From Pirellula sp. (GTDB lineage Bacteria > Planctomycetota > Planctomycetia > Pirellulales > Lacipirellulaceae): DNA of 64,000 nt. The notes beneath the pieces were generated by a model. It saw only the letters and a list, made by a program, of their open reading frames with translations, was not told where the DNA came from and did no database searches. The stretch covers positions 1 to 64,000 of the forward strand of contig PNKX01000013.1 of the NCBI GenBank assembly GCA_013822725.1. The letters run 5' to 3'. The position numbers and the translations under genes are program-made. Shown one piece after another: positions 43,789 to 53,651 of the stretch; within the stretch, counting starts at the first letter, position 1, and each line of letters begins with the position of its first letter.

Positions 43789-45486
43789 ATGCGATTGCGA
43801 TTGGCGACTCTCTTCCTAACCGCCGTCGCGGCGCTGTCGTTGTTGGTTCCGCAGGGCCTGGCGGGCGGCGGGCCGCAAAACGTGGCCGTGCTGGTCAACT
43901 CGAACGACCCTGACTCGCTGGCTGTCGCGAATTGCTTCATCGAACTGCGGCAGATTCCCGCGACCAACGTCATCTATGTGCCGTGGGAGCTCGACGCCCG
44001 CGACACTACTGCCGTCAAGTTCCGCGATCAGCTCATGAAACCGGCGCTCGCCGAGTTGGAGAAACGAGGCGTCCTGCCGCAGATCGATTGCCTCGCCTTC
44101 AGCAGCGGCTTCCCCTATCTCGTCGACTGCGCGCGACTCTGGCCGAGCGAAGCGTTTCCCAAAACTTCTCGACCGACGACATCGCTCACGTCGGCTGCTT
44201 TTCTCTACCAATTTCTGGCCGAGGAGCGAAAGGAGATGTTTCTCGGCAACGTCAACCTTTACTTCGCACCGACGGTAAACGGAAAAACGACGTCGCGCGT
44301 CTTTTCGGCGACGCAAGGTTGGGGGCCGAACGGCGCCAAGGTTGACGGCGGGCTGAAATATTACCTTTCCACGGCACTCGGCGTGACGCACGGGCAAGGG
44401 AACACGGCCAGTGAAATCATCGCCTCGCTCCGCCGAGCGAAATCGGCCGACGGCGCCCGGTATCGCGGCACCATCTATTACATGGCGAACAAGGACGTCC
44501 GCTCGCAAGTTCGGCAGGGAGGATACCAGGCGGCCGTCGACGAGTTGGCGGCGGTCGGCGTGAAGGGAGTCGTGATGCAGGGAACGGCGCCCAGTAACAA
44601 GCCCGACGTGGCCGGCCTGACGACTGGCACAAGCCACCTCCCGTTGCGTACGTCGGGAAGTACCCTCTTGCCGGGGGCGCTGGTCGACAATCTCACGAGC
44701 GCGGGGGGGCAGATGATGATTCGCCCCGAAACGAACCCGCAAACCCGCATCAGCGAGTTCATTCGTCTCGGCGCCGCAGGAGCGTCGGGAACTGTGGTCG
44801 AGCCGTTCGCACTTCCCGCGAAGTTTCCTTCGCCGGCGCTGCAGGTCCACTACGCGCGTGGCTGCTCGCTGGCCGAATCGTTCTACCAAGCGGTTGCGGC
44901 GCCTTGTCATCTGCTCGTCATTGGCGATCCCCTCTGCCATCCCTGGGCGGTCACTCCGAAGGTGACGGTCACCGGAATCGTCGCGGGCGCAGCGACTTCA
45001 GGAAAAGTCGTCATGACGCCGAAAGCGACATACCCAGACGCGCGGCAAGCCGGGCGTTTCGAACTATTCATCGACGGCGTCCGAACTGCTGAGGCGAAGC
45101 CTAGCGATCCCATCACGCTTGACACCACGAAGCTCGCCGATGGTTGGCACGACGTCTGGATCGTCGCGATCGACAACACGCCGATCGCCGTTCAGGGAGG
45201 CTGGATCGGCGAGATCGAAGTGAAGAACGGCTCTAATTCGCTGCAGCTCACGGCCGATCCGCTGCAAACCTCGTTAAACGGCGCGTTTAATTTCTCGGTG
45301 AGCGGAACGGCGACCGACGAAGTCGAAATCTTCCAAAACGGTCGGTCGCTGGGCGTCGTCGCCAACGGTAAGGGAACGCTTAATGTGCCTGCCTCGACCT
45401 TAGGTCAGGGCAAGGTCAAGGTGACCGCGGTTCAAACGGGGACGCCTGGAGTCAGATCGCGGACGATCGTCGTGGAGATCCAATAA
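43789..45486 (+). CDS. TIGR03790 family secreted protein
   Basis: A 565-residue exported protein of unknown function. The signal peptide is MRLRLATLFLTAVAALSLLVPQGLAGG. The family part reads NVAVLVNSNDPDSLAVANCF and RQIPATNVIYVPWEL, then LPQIDCLAFSSGFPYLVDC and VKGVVMQGTAPSN, typical of TIGR03790 proteins found in planctomycetes, acidobacteria and myxobacteria. The C-terminal 180 residues hold Ig-like beta segments (GWHDVWIVAIDNTPI). GAAGGACGACC before the ATG is a good ribosome-binding site. It lies 18 bp after mutS and is probably co-transcribed by chance of packing, with no functional link evident. Confidence 0.85.
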   Translation: MRLRLATLFLTAVAALSLLVPQGLAGGGPQNVAVLVNSNDPDSLAVANCFIELRQIPATNVIYVPWELDARDTTAVKFRDQLMKPALAELEKRGVLPQIDCLAFSSGFPYLVDCARLWPSEAFPKTSRPTTSLTSAAFLYQFLAEERKEMFLGNVNLYFAPTVNGKTTSRVFSATQGWGPNGAKVDGGLKYYLSTALGVTHGQGNTASEIIASLRRAKSADGARYRGTIYYMANKDVRSQVRQGGYQAAVDELAAVGVKGVVMQGTAPSNKPDVAGLTTGTSHLPLRTSGSTLLPGALVDNLTSAGGQMMIRPETNPQTRISEFIRLGAAGASGTVVEPFALPAKFPSPALQVHYARGCSLAESFYQAVAAPCHLLVIGDPLCHPWAVTPKVTVTGIVAGAATSGKVVMTPKATYPDARQAGRFELFIDGVRTAEAKPSDPITLDTTKLADGWHDVWIVAIDNTPIAVQGGWIGEIEVKNGSNSLQLTADPLQTSLNGAFNFSVSGTATDEVEIFQNGRSLGVVANGKGTLNVPASTLGQGKVKVTAVQTGTPGVRSRTIVVEIQ

Positions 45487-45490
45487 AGTC

Positions 45491-45514
45491 GTCACCGGGC
45501 CTATGCCCGATGAC
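45491..45514. terminator. Hairpin between convergent genes
   Basis: GTCACCGGGC and GCCCGATGAC pair over 10 bp with one mismatch and a 4-nt loop, in the 58-bp gap between the convergent TIGR03790 and sulfatase genes. There is no T tract, so this is a weak call. Confidence 0.4.
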
Positions 45515-45544
45515 GGCTCCATTCGGCGTTCGTTGTCGTGATGA

Positions 45545-48500
45545 TTAGGCGACCCGCCGGCGAACAGCGCCGACGAGGGCGACGGCGCCGAGCGCCATCA
45601 GCGCGGCCGAGGCAGGTTCGGGAACGCCTGTGATTGCCGCTGAACTTCCCGACGAGGCGCCCAGCGTTCGCTGCCAGACGAGGAAGTCGGCTCCGTCGGT
45701 TAAACCGTCCCCGTTCGCGTCGCCGGCGCTGGTCGATCCGGCGGCCGACTTCCAAATGACAAGGTCGGAGGCGTTCACGAAACCATCGCCGTTGAAATCG
45801 GCAGGGAGCGTCGGGGCGGTTAGAATGCGGAACTCGGCGGCGTCATTGTTGGCAATCGTGAGGTTGTAGGTCAGCGTGCGCCGATTGGCGGAGATCGTGA
45901 TGAAATCCGTTCCGGCAAGCAGCAAGCCGCGATCGGCCGCGGCGCCGTATTGACCGATTGAACCGAGAATCGGATCGGCGGCAACAAGCTTGGCGGCGGC
46001 GGTGACGATGCCGATGATGTCGTAAGCAAATGTCACCGAGCCGGTAATCGTCGAGTTGCCGGCAGCTGCGCCAACCGGATCGAAGTGAAGAAGATAGCTG
46101 GTAAAGTCGGTCCCGGCGGTGATGTTGCCGGGAGTGAAGTGATTGCTTCCGTTGGCCGTCTGACCGCCCAGAATGACGCCGTCGACCGCCAGAGCACTCG
46201 CCAACCGATGCTGGCGTTCTTGCATCACCTGCAATGAGTTCGATTCTGCCGCGCCGAGCGCCACATTGGTCGGCCGCGCCGTCGGCACAATCGTGCCGCC
46301 GGTCATCGCCTTGACTCCAAAGGAAACGGCGTCCAGCTTGGCGTTGTAATTGTTGGCAATCTGATTGGGGGTCAGGGCGTAATTCCAATAGCTTACCTCG
46401 GCCATCTTCCCCTTGAAGGCGCCGTTGAAGGGCAGCGCGCCGGCGCCGCCGTTGGCGCCAAGGCCAGAGCCGCCGGTCTTGCCGAGACCGGCGTCGTCGT
46501 AACCATCCCAACGCAAGCTAGCAGCCGAGCCAAGAGTCCCGTTGACACGACCAGCGAGAGACCCGTTGATGTAGAGCTCAACAAAGCGGGCATTGTCGTT
46601 GTCGCTAAAGACGGCGGTGGCGTTGATGAAGTCGGTAAGCGGATTAGCGAAGCTGTTGACCGGGACAGTGACGGTCAGCGAGTCTCCACTGACGCCGAGG
46701 ACGCGAAAGCGGAGATCATTGAACGAGCCGTTAGCATCCGCATCGCCGAGCGTCATCGAGATGCCCTGCGTACCGTTGCCTGACTCCAGTAGCACTTGGT
46801 TATGAGTCAGGTCAGCCGCGCTAAACCAAACGTCGGCGGCGACGGAGCGATCGAAGTCGGGAGTGCCGGGAGTGACGGTATTCTGACGAGGCCCGGTGTC
46901 GCCGACGTGGAAGAACCGCCCCTTCATGCCGTCGTTACCATCGAAAGAAAAAGCCTTGCTGCTGAGGCCCGATTGAAATGCTACGGCGTTAACGAGCGAT
47001 GGAGTTTCGGTCGCAGTTCCGAGGGTCCAGGTTTCGCGCGCTTTGTACTTGACGTCGATGGTTGATCGCCATGCGGTGCTTAGGGCGCCGGGTTGGCTCC
47101 CCTTCCAAGCGAGTTGCGTCGGCGCCTTGACGTCGTACGCGAATGAGGCGTCGACTGCTTCAAGATAATTGTCGAGCAGCAGCTTCATCGAGGCCATCTT
47201 GTCAGGCATGGAGGCTGCGAGATTGATGTTTTCAGAGATGTTCGTCTTGATATTGTAGAGCGCGTAGGTGTCGGGCCCGCCGTTGTCGCCGTACGTGACG
47301 ACGAGCTTAAAATCGCCATCGCGAACGGACGACTGAGGACGGATCCGATAATTCACCCCGATAGCCGGATTGTGGGGATTGTGAAAGTAGATTTCGCCAT
47401 TTTCGGCGTATTGTCGCTCCAGGTAGTCCATCCCTTCAGGCAATTCGCCGCCATTGAACAACACCGGAGAAAAGTCGGCGCCTTCGACGCCTTGCGGCGT
47501 GGGGCCCGTGTAACCGGCGAGCGACGCAAACGTGGTCATCAAATCAGTCGTCAGCACCGGCACGTCGCTAAATGTATTCGCTTGGACGCCAGGTCCTTTA
47601 ACGATATAGGGAATGCGGACGCCACCCTCAGAGATGGTGACTTTGCCATCCTTCAAAGGAGCGTTGGAACTGTAGGCGATTGGCGCCCCGTTGTCGGAGA
47701 CGAGGAAAATGTAGGTATTATCCGCGATGCCCAGCTCGTTGATCTTCGCCATAACCGTACCAATGGCGGTGTCGAGATCTTCCGTCATGGCCGCGTACGG
47801 AACGCCTTTGTGGACTGTCCCGGGCGGCAATGCGGCATATTTGTCTCTCAACGCCTGACGGGAGCGAATAGGTTCGTGGACAGCTCGGTAGCCGACTTCA
47901 ACGAAGAAGGGGGTGTCGCTCGCCACATTGGTTTGCATAAAGTTATTAGCCATGTTCGAAATAAGCTGAACTCCCCACGGATCAACTTCATCCGGCGGCA
48001 GCGCTGGATCAGAAGAAACGTCGAAGCCCGCGGCCACAGGCGTGATCGTCGTTGGAATCTCAAGATGCCATTTCCCGAAGAGGGCGGTTTGGTAGTTGGG
48101 ATTGGCTTGTTTCAGCAATCGCGGCAACGTCAATTGCGTGGGATCAAAGAGTTCGGGCGTCGGCGGCGTGAGGGGTAGATTGGTGTAGCCCCCCGTGTAA
48201 CGAATCGTGCCTGGTTGTGCGTCCTTAATGTCAGTCATCTGAATTTGAGCAGGACTTTTCCCGGTCATCAGCGAGGCGCGAGTGGAGGCGCAATACGGCG
48301 ACGCTGCATAGCCGCTGCTGAACCGCATCCCGCCAGCCGCCAAGGCGGCAATGTTCGGCGTTTGGTAGAAATCGCTTTTCGACCCTGGGACCGTCGGATC
48401 CATTAAGGCCGACGTGCCATTCCACCCCATATCGTCAGCGACAAGCAGCACGATGTTGGGAGCCGCGGCGGCGCAAGCCGTGCGACTCTGCCCCAACGCT

Positions 48501-48589
48501 GCAAAAACCGCAAGCAGGACGGGAGCGAGTTGGCGACAAATCGAAGTTCTGTCTGCTTGAGGCAGAGAAGCGGTCGATGGCATGCGCAT
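45545..48589 (-). CDS. Secreted sulfatase with LamG-like, dockerin-like and PEP-CTERM regions, atypical CASTR active-site motif
   Basis: A 1,014-residue exported hydrolase. The signal peptide covers about residues 15-42. The sulfatase domain at about 43-500 has NIVLLVADDMGWNG (metal Asps), YCASTRASLMTGKSPAQ with Cys100, LFGKWHLEIPT and FLVSDNGAPIAYSS. The formylglycine motif normally reads C-x-P-x-R; here Pro is replaced by Ser (C-A-S-T-R). A LamG-type lectin region (DRSVAADVWFSAADLTHNQV) follows, then a module with SYLLHFDPVGAAAGN, a dockerin-like ADFNGDGFVNASDLVIWK and GDANGDGLTDGADFLVWQR pair, and VPEPASAALMALGAVALVGAVRRR. ATG 48589 is preferred to the TTG at 48604. It is a tandem paralog of the next gene and acts on sulfated glycans outside the cell by family knowledge. 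Confidence 0.88.
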   Translation of the reverse strand: MRMPSTASLPQADRTSICRQLAPVLLAVFAALGQSRTACAAAAPNIVLLVADDMGWNGTSALMDPTVPGSKSDFYQTPNIAALAAGGMRFSSGYAASPYCASTRASLMTGKSPAQIQMTDIKDAQPGTIRYTGGYTNLPLTPPTPELFDPTQLTLPRLLKQANPNYQTALFGKWHLEIPTTITPVAAGFDVSSDPALPPDEVDPWGVQLISNMANNFMQTNVASDTPFFVEVGYRAVHEPIRSRQALRDKYAALPPGTVHKGVPYAAMTEDLDTAIGTVMAKINELGIADNTYIFLVSDNGAPIAYSSNAPLKDGKVTISEGGVRIPYIVKGPGVQANTFSDVPVLTTDLMTTFASLAGYTGPTPQGVEGADFSPVLFNGGELPEGMDYLERQYAENGEIYFHNPHNPAIGVNYRIRPQSSVRDGDFKLVVTYGDNGGPDTYALYNIKTNISENINLAASMPDKMASMKLLLDNYLEAVDASFAYDVKAPTQLAWKGSQPGALSTAWRSTIDVKYKARETWTLGTATETPSLVNAVAFQSGLSSKAFSFDGNDGMKGRFFHVGDTGPRQNTVTPGTPDFDRSVAADVWFSAADLTHNQVLLESGNGTQGISMTLGDADANGSFNDLRFRVLGVSGDSLTVTVPVNSFANPLTDFINATAVFSDNDNARFVELYINGSLAGRVNGTLGSAASLRWDGYDDAGLGKTGGSGLGANGGAGALPFNGAFKGKMAEVSYWNYALTPNQIANNYNAKLDAVSFGVKAMTGGTIVPTARPTNVALGAAESNSLQVMQERQHRLASALAVDGVILGGQTANGSNHFTPGNITAGTDFTSYLLHFDPVGAAAGNSTITGSVTFAYDIIGIVTAAAKLVAADPILGSIGQYGAAADRGLLLAGTDFITISANRRTLTYNLTIANNDAAEFRILTAPTLPADFNGDGFVNASDLVIWKSAAGSTSAGDANGDGLTDGADFLVWQRTLGASSGSSAAITGVPEPASAALMALGAVALVGAVRRRVA

Positions 48590-48637
48590 AGAAGGCGTCG
48601 TCAATGGAAGTTCAAACGGTGCGGAATTCGGAGTAAC

Positions 48638-51600
48638 TCAGGCGATCCGTCGAACGCGTCGTCGGCGTTGGAGCCATCCAAGGCCAGCCGCCATTATAAG
48701 CACGCCGGCAGCCGGTTCTGGCACGCTAGCGGCATTGGCGGCGGTGTTAACTTGCTGAGAGGCTCGCTGCCAGGCGAGATAATCGGCGCCGTCGGAGTCG
48801 CCGTCGCCATCCGCGTCAGCGGCGGAATTGTTTCCAAAGGCGCTCTTCCAGACAAGGAGGTCGGCGCCGTCGACTTGACCGTCGTGATTAAAATCGGTGG
48901 GCGAACCTTCAACCACGTTAGCGACGCTCGTCCCCAGCGTACGCTGCCAAACCAAGTAGTCGGCGCCGTCGGAATCGCCGTCGCCGTCGGCATCAGCTCC
49001 CGCGTCCATGCCGAAGGAAGTCTTCCAGACGAGCAGATCGGCCGCGTCGATCACGCCGTCGTCGTTAAAATCGGCGTCGGCGGAGGGAGATGGATCGGTG
49101 GGCGGGCCAGGCGTGGTCGCCAGATTGGTAAGCACTCGAAACTGTAAAAGATCGGTTCCAAGCGTCGACAGGCTGAAGTTGAGAGTCCGCTGGTTGGAAT
49201 CGATGGTCATGTAATCGCCATTGCTCCAGGTCACTCCGCGGGGCGCCGTCAAACCGTAGTTCCCAATTGAGCCCAGGGACTTGTCGGAGAGTGCCAATTG
49301 TTGGCCGCCGAACAGCAACGCGATGATGTTCTCGTCGAAGGTGACGGAACCGGTGACCAGTTGCAGCCCCGCGCTGGAACCGAGCGGATCGTAGTGGAGC
49401 AAGTAGCTGGAAAAAGCCGTGCCTGCCGCAAGTTGCGGCAGATTACCGGGAGCGGGAGCAATGGGGCCAGATCCGGCCGTGACCAGCGCATCAACGGAAA
49501 TGGCTGACTTCAGGACGTCGTTCCGCTCTTGGATCACGAGGAGCTTACTCGACTCAGCGGCCCCGAGGGTGAGGTCGGCGGGACGATAGATCGGGACGGC
49601 CGATTGGCCGGCAAGTTGATCGAGGCCCCATGACACGGGGCTCAAGACGGCATTGTAGCGGTTTCGAATATCGTCACCCGAGAGGGCTTTGTTCATGAAC
49701 TTGAACACGGCCAGATCGCCCTGGAGATTCCCGCCCAGAAAAGGGAGCGGACCAGAACCGGCGCTAGCGCCGATCGTATCCGAGTAGGTGGCATCGGGCG
49801 CGGAGAGGCGGCCAAGGGAGGCGCGATAAAAACTATCCCAATCCAGCATGGCGAAATTAGCAGTTCCATCGGCTCGCGCCATCAGCGCTCCGTTGACGTA
49901 GAGCTCAATAAAACGGGCCCCCGGAGCGTCATTAACGACCGTGGTGAGCGAAACGAAGTCTTGCGTTGGGTCGGCAAAGGAGTTCATCGGGGCTGTCACG
50001 GTAAGTTCATTTCCCGCTTTGCCGACGACGCGAAAACGGACCTCGTCCGCCACCGAGTCGCCGTCACCGTCGCCGACCGTCAGTGACAGGCCTTGCGCGG
50101 CGGCGCCTGCCTCAAAGATCAATTGATTGGCGTTGAGGGCGTCGAATTTCACCCACGTTTCAAATGTGGCTGAATGATCTCCGTCGAATACAGTGGGCAG
50201 CTTCGGATCGGAAACTTGAAAGTACCGCTGGCTGAGGCCGTCGTTGCCGTCGAAGCTCATGGCGTTTTTCGGCAGACCAGGCTGGAAGGGGGCCGCAGCA
50301 ACTCGAGTTGGATTGGCGCCCGGCGTACCGGCGGGCAGAGTGACGCCGCCGTGAGGTATCCACACTTCTCGATCGTAAAAGTCGACGTCATTGACCGATC
50401 GCCAGCGATAGGCTTCGCTTCCCGGGCTGCCGGCGTTCCAGACCATTTCAAAATTGTCCTTCACGTCGAACGGGAGCGAGGCGTCGACGCCAGCTAGCCA
50501 AGTGCCCAGTTTGGCGTTCATCTGCGCCACTTTCTCGGGAAATTGCGCGGCAAGATTCAGCGGCGAATTGATGTCGGCGGTTTCGGTGATGTTCTCCTTG
50601 ATGTTGAACAGTAGCAGCTTGTCAGGGGCGCCGTTCTCGCCGTAGTAGCGAATCAACTTGTAGTCGCCGTCGATGACGGCCGAGCTCGGCGTGGCAATGT
50701 CGCCAGGGACAAGCGGCGTAAAGGCATAGCCCCCTTGGCTGTTCGGTAAGTAGCGCCCCACGTAGTGGGGATAGTGAAAATAGAGTTCCCCATTCGGGCC
50801 ATACGCCCGCTGCAGTGAGTTCTGACCAGCTGGGAGGTCGCCGCCGTTCATCAAGATCGGCTTCAGGCTCGTTCCTTCGACTTTAGGGGGCAGTGGCTGG
50901 GTACTGCCTGCCAAATCGAGGAAGGTGGGAAAGAGGTCGGTGAGGACGACCGGGACGTCGCTGTAGGTTCCCGCAGCGACGTTCGGGCCGCGAACAAGCA
51001 GCGGGACGCGGAGCCCCCCTTCCCAGAGCGATCCCTTCCCGCCGTACAGAGGGGCGTTCTGCTGGTGATTGCCAGGATCCCACGATGCGCCCTGATCGGA
51101 GGTAAAAATCACATAGGTGTTGTCGGCAACGCCTAGCGTGTCCAATTGATCGAGCAGCATGCCGACATGCGTGTCCATATCCTTTACCATCGCGGCATAG
51201 TATGGATCGGAGTGCTTGGTTCCGCGCGGCAGTGCCTGAAAATCTTGGATGGTCTGCCCAAACGCCTGATTGAATGGGTTAAGTTGCGCTTTCGTCGCAT
51301 CGAAGCTCACCTGGGCGAAGAAAGGCTTGTTCGCCGCGACCTGGGCGTTCATGAACTGAATCGTTTCCGCTGTCATGGAAACTAGCTGCGACGGGTCGCT
51401 GGGAGAGGCCGTTTGGCAGCAGTGATCCTTGAAATAGTCGGCGCCCTCGAAATTGCCATTCGGTTGCCAATCGTACTTGCCGATGTATCCGCCTCGGTAA
51501 GCAGGATTGGCGGCCTTGAGCGCTTCGACGATTGTCGTTTCATTCGCGAAGTAGTAGTTGGACTGCGGCGGCGTGAGCGGAAAACCGCTGAAGTAGTTTG

Positions 51601-52030
51601 TGAACTGCAGATCCGTGATGTAGTGGGACTGACGAACGTCGGTCGTTTGCAATTGGGCCGGGCTCTTTCCGGTCATGACCGCCACGCGCGAAGGCGAACA
51701 CATCGGGCCGGCGCCGTAGGCGTTGGAAAAGGTCATTCCTTGGCTGGCGAGTTGCTCCAAGCGCGGCGTCTGGTGATAGTCGCTCTTCGATTCGGGGATG
51801 TTGGGATCCATCTGAAACGAGCCGCCAGCCCACGCCATATCGTCAACCATAACGAACAAGATATTGGGCGGATTGACGGCGTGAGCGCGGAGGCCCGTCA
51901 GCGCTATCGCCGTCACAGCGATGGCGCATAAAGAGCGCAAGGTTCCCGAAACCCAACCCCAGCGGCGCGACGACCCTAACCGGGTTGCGGTCGCCTCGAT
52001 GAGTCTTCCACCGCCAGATGAAATCAGCAC
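48638..52030 (-). CDS. Secreted sulfatase with LamG-like, dockerin-like and PEP-CTERM regions, canonical CSPSR motif
   Basis: A 1,130-residue paralog of the neighbouring sulfatase with the same domain order. The signal peptide ends near LTGLRAHA (about residue 51). The sulfatase domain has NILFVMVDDMAWAGG, MCSPSRVAVMTGKSPAQ with Cys111 (expected to become formylglycine), YIGKYDWQPNG and IFTSDQGASWDPGN. Then come a LamG-type region (DHSATFETWVKFDALNANQL), the SYLLHYDPLGSSAG module, two dockerin-like pairs (DADFNDDGVIDAADLLVWK and TDFNHDGQVDGADLLVWK) instead of one, and the sorting signal VPEPAAGVLIMAAGLGWLQRRRR. GTG 52030 is the only good start seen. It precedes the other sulfatase with 48 bp between, so they form an operon. 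The exact substrates are unknown. Confidence 0.9.
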   Translation of the reverse strand: MLISSGGGRLIEATATRLGSSRRWGWVSGTLRSLCAIAVTAIALTGLRAHAVNPPNILFVMVDDMAWAGGSFQMDPNIPESKSDYHQTPRLEQLASQGMTFSNAYGAGPMCSPSRVAVMTGKSPAQLQTTDVRQSHYITDLQFTNYFSGFPLTPPQSNYYFANETTIVEALKAANPAYRGGYIGKYDWQPNGNFEGADYFKDHCCQTASPSDPSQLVSMTAETIQFMNAQVAANKPFFAQVSFDATKAQLNPFNQAFGQTIQDFQALPRGTKHSDPYYAAMVKDMDTHVGMLLDQLDTLGVADNTYVIFTSDQGASWDPGNHQQNAPLYGGKGSLWEGGLRVPLLVRGPNVAAGTYSDVPVVLTDLFPTFLDLAGSTQPLPPKVEGTSLKPILMNGGDLPAGQNSLQRAYGPNGELYFHYPHYVGRYLPNSQGGYAFTPLVPGDIATPSSAVIDGDYKLIRYYGENGAPDKLLLFNIKENITETADINSPLNLAAQFPEKVAQMNAKLGTWLAGVDASLPFDVKDNFEMVWNAGSPGSEAYRWRSVNDVDFYDREVWIPHGGVTLPAGTPGANPTRVAAAPFQPGLPKNAMSFDGNDGLSQRYFQVSDPKLPTVFDGDHSATFETWVKFDALNANQLIFEAGAAAQGLSLTVGDGDGDSVADEVRFRVVGKAGNELTVTAPMNSFADPTQDFVSLTTVVNDAPGARFIELYVNGALMARADGTANFAMLDWDSFYRASLGRLSAPDATYSDTIGASAGSGPLPFLGGNLQGDLAVFKFMNKALSGDDIRNRYNAVLSPVSWGLDQLAGQSAVPIYRPADLTLGAAESSKLLVIQERNDVLKSAISVDALVTAGSGPIAPAPGNLPQLAAGTAFSSYLLHYDPLGSSAGLQLVTGSVTFDENIIALLFGGQQLALSDKSLGSIGNYGLTAPRGVTWSNGDYMTIDSNQRTLNFSLSTLGTDLLQFRVLTNLATTPGPPTDPSPSADADFNDDGVIDAADLLVWKTSFGMDAGADADGDGDSDGADYLVWQRTLGTSVANVVEGSPTDFNHDGQVDGADLLVWKSAFGNNSAADADGDGDSDGADYLAWQRASQQVNTAANAASVPEPAAGVLIMAAGLGWLQRRRRVRRIA

Positions 52031-52640
52031 TCAAAAGCCTCATGAAAAGTCGAACAGGCTAATCGGTGGAGAGAAAAGACTGAGCGGGCGCGGTGTATCA
52101 AATTGGCGCAAAATACCGCCAGAATTCAGCATACCGAGAGCTGTAGAGCCTGCAATAGTTTGGGCATGCTAAACCAAGGGCGCTTACCGGATTGTAATCG
52201 GATTGGGAGGCGTCGGTTTTGCGGTTCCCTCCCTATATACGTGGCCAATACATGCTTTGGATTGTCACGGCGTCACCGCGGGAACAAGAATCGAAGCTTC
52301 CCTCATGAGCCAAGTTCTCCGACAGAATCGCGATGACTGGCATGACCGTTCCCCAGTCAGGCGAGTTAACGTCAGAACTGGCAAGCGTTTAGATAGACGA
52401 GGTACATCTTTGCAATCCATGATAAAGCTACCCATCGACGGCTCCGAGACTGCCTGCCAAATTGGAAACAATGCCCCACGCCCCAGCAAATATCCTTGAT
52501 CGACGCGTTGCCTTCGGCGACAGCCGCGTTTTGGCGGTCGCGCGGATACGTCCGATAGCGGGTACCCCGCTGAACGGTTGCCAGCGTGCCTGCGGCGGCC
52601 ACGGTGTCTACGCAGGCAAACCCAACAACTAGGTACAGGC
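52031..52640. other. Divergent intergenic region between the sulfatase pair and the polysaccharide cluster
   Basis: This 610-bp region must hold the promoter of the sulfatase operon (minus) and of the glycan cluster (plus). Short frames on both strands have no recognisable sequence. A TGGCGG-N5-TTGC-like stretch near 52100-52120 on the minus strand is close to a -24/-12 element but the spacing is one base short. No clear terminator or riboswitch is seen. Confidence 0.4.
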
Positions 52641-53513
52641 ATGCCATCGTCACCGAATCCGCTACTAAACCGCCCGATCGTTATCGTCGGGGCGCCGCGC
52701 TCCGGCACGACGTTCCTGGGACAGTTGCTCGGACTGCACCCGAATTTGGCGCACTTCGATGAGCCGCGCCTGACTTGGCGATACGGTAACGACGCGAAAA
52801 GCGACATGCTTACGCCTGAGGACGCTCGCCCGGAGGTTTGCGACTACATACGAAACGTGTTTGCCACAGCCGTCGGTAACGCAGGCAAGCAGCGATTCCT
52901 TGAAAAAACTCCAAGCAACTCCCTCAGAATGGGCTTTGTCGAAAGGGTCCTGCCAGGCTGCTTATTCGTCCATATTCTTCGCGACGGAATCGAGTCGTCG
53001 CTCGCCATCGAGCAGTTTTGGCACAAGCACGCGCGCGGCATGCCGAAGGCGCGGCTACAACGACGCCTGCTGGAGATTCGGCCCCGCCAAATCCCTTACT
53101 ACTTACGAGAGTTCGCTCGCCGGATAGCGCCGCGCTCTTTTTCGGGTCTTGTCCGGCCCCCGGTGTGGGGACCGAGAATCCCCGGTTTAGACGGCCTGGT
53201 CCACGATCTTTCGCTGCTGGAAGTCTGCGCTTTGCAATGGCGGATGTGCGTGGAAGCCGCGCGTCAGTATGGACGAACGCTCCCGGCTGATCGATATTTC
53301 GAATGTCGGCTGGAGGAGATGTCGCCCGACTTGATACGAAAGCTGCTGGAGTTCTGCCAGCTTGAGGATTCTCCCGATGTCTGGCGCGGCTTCGAGCAGG
53401 AGTTCCAGCCTGCTCAGACGCGGCACCGAGCGGCGAACGCTACTCCCGCGGAGATTGCCGTCGTCCAACGATGGCTGGAGCCGACGATCGCCTGGCTGCA
53501 ACGCGGCGATTAG
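52641..53513 (+). CDS. Sulfotransferase family protein
   Basis: A 290-residue enzyme of the PAPS-dependent sulfotransferase fold. The 5'-phosphosulfate loop is VGAPRSGTTFLGQLLGLHP, with GAPRSGTT at about residues 17-24. The 3'-phosphate site is FVHILRDGIESSLAIEQFW. FLEKTPSNSLRMGFVERVLP is the typical linking segment. It would transfer sulfate from PAPS to a sugar hydroxyl of the glycan made by this cluster (inference from context). ATG 52641 has AGGTACAGG just upstream, and the longer frame from 52578 lacks family sequence. It is the first gene of the + strand polysaccharide cluster. Confidence 0.85.
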   Translation: MPSSPNPLLNRPIVIVGAPRSGTTFLGQLLGLHPNLAHFDEPRLTWRYGNDAKSDMLTPEDARPEVCDYIRNVFATAVGNAGKQRFLEKTPSNSLRMGFVERVLPGCLFVHILRDGIESSLAIEQFWHKHARGMPKARLQRRLLEIRPRQIPYYLREFARRIAPRSFSGLVRPPVWGPRIPGLDGLVHDLSLLEVCALQWRMCVEAARQYGRTLPADRYFECRLEEMSPDLIRKLLEFCQLEDSPDVWRGFEQEFQPAQTRHRAANATPAEIAVVQRWLEPTIAWLQRGD

Positions 53514-53651
53514 ACCATCTGTGCGGATCGCAGCGGGCCGACGACAACCCATCGCGGCCACGGCGTTCGAACAGCAGATCGCTGAACTTACAGAGCGCTG
53601 AACTATACTGAAGCTTTATTTGGGCATTTTCTAGTCGTACCCCGGAATCGA

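Noticed and set aside
52100..52120. Possible sigma-54 promoter (TGGC...TTGC) upstream of the sulfatase pair
   Set aside because: The spacing between GG and GC is one base too short and the -24 element is degenerate.
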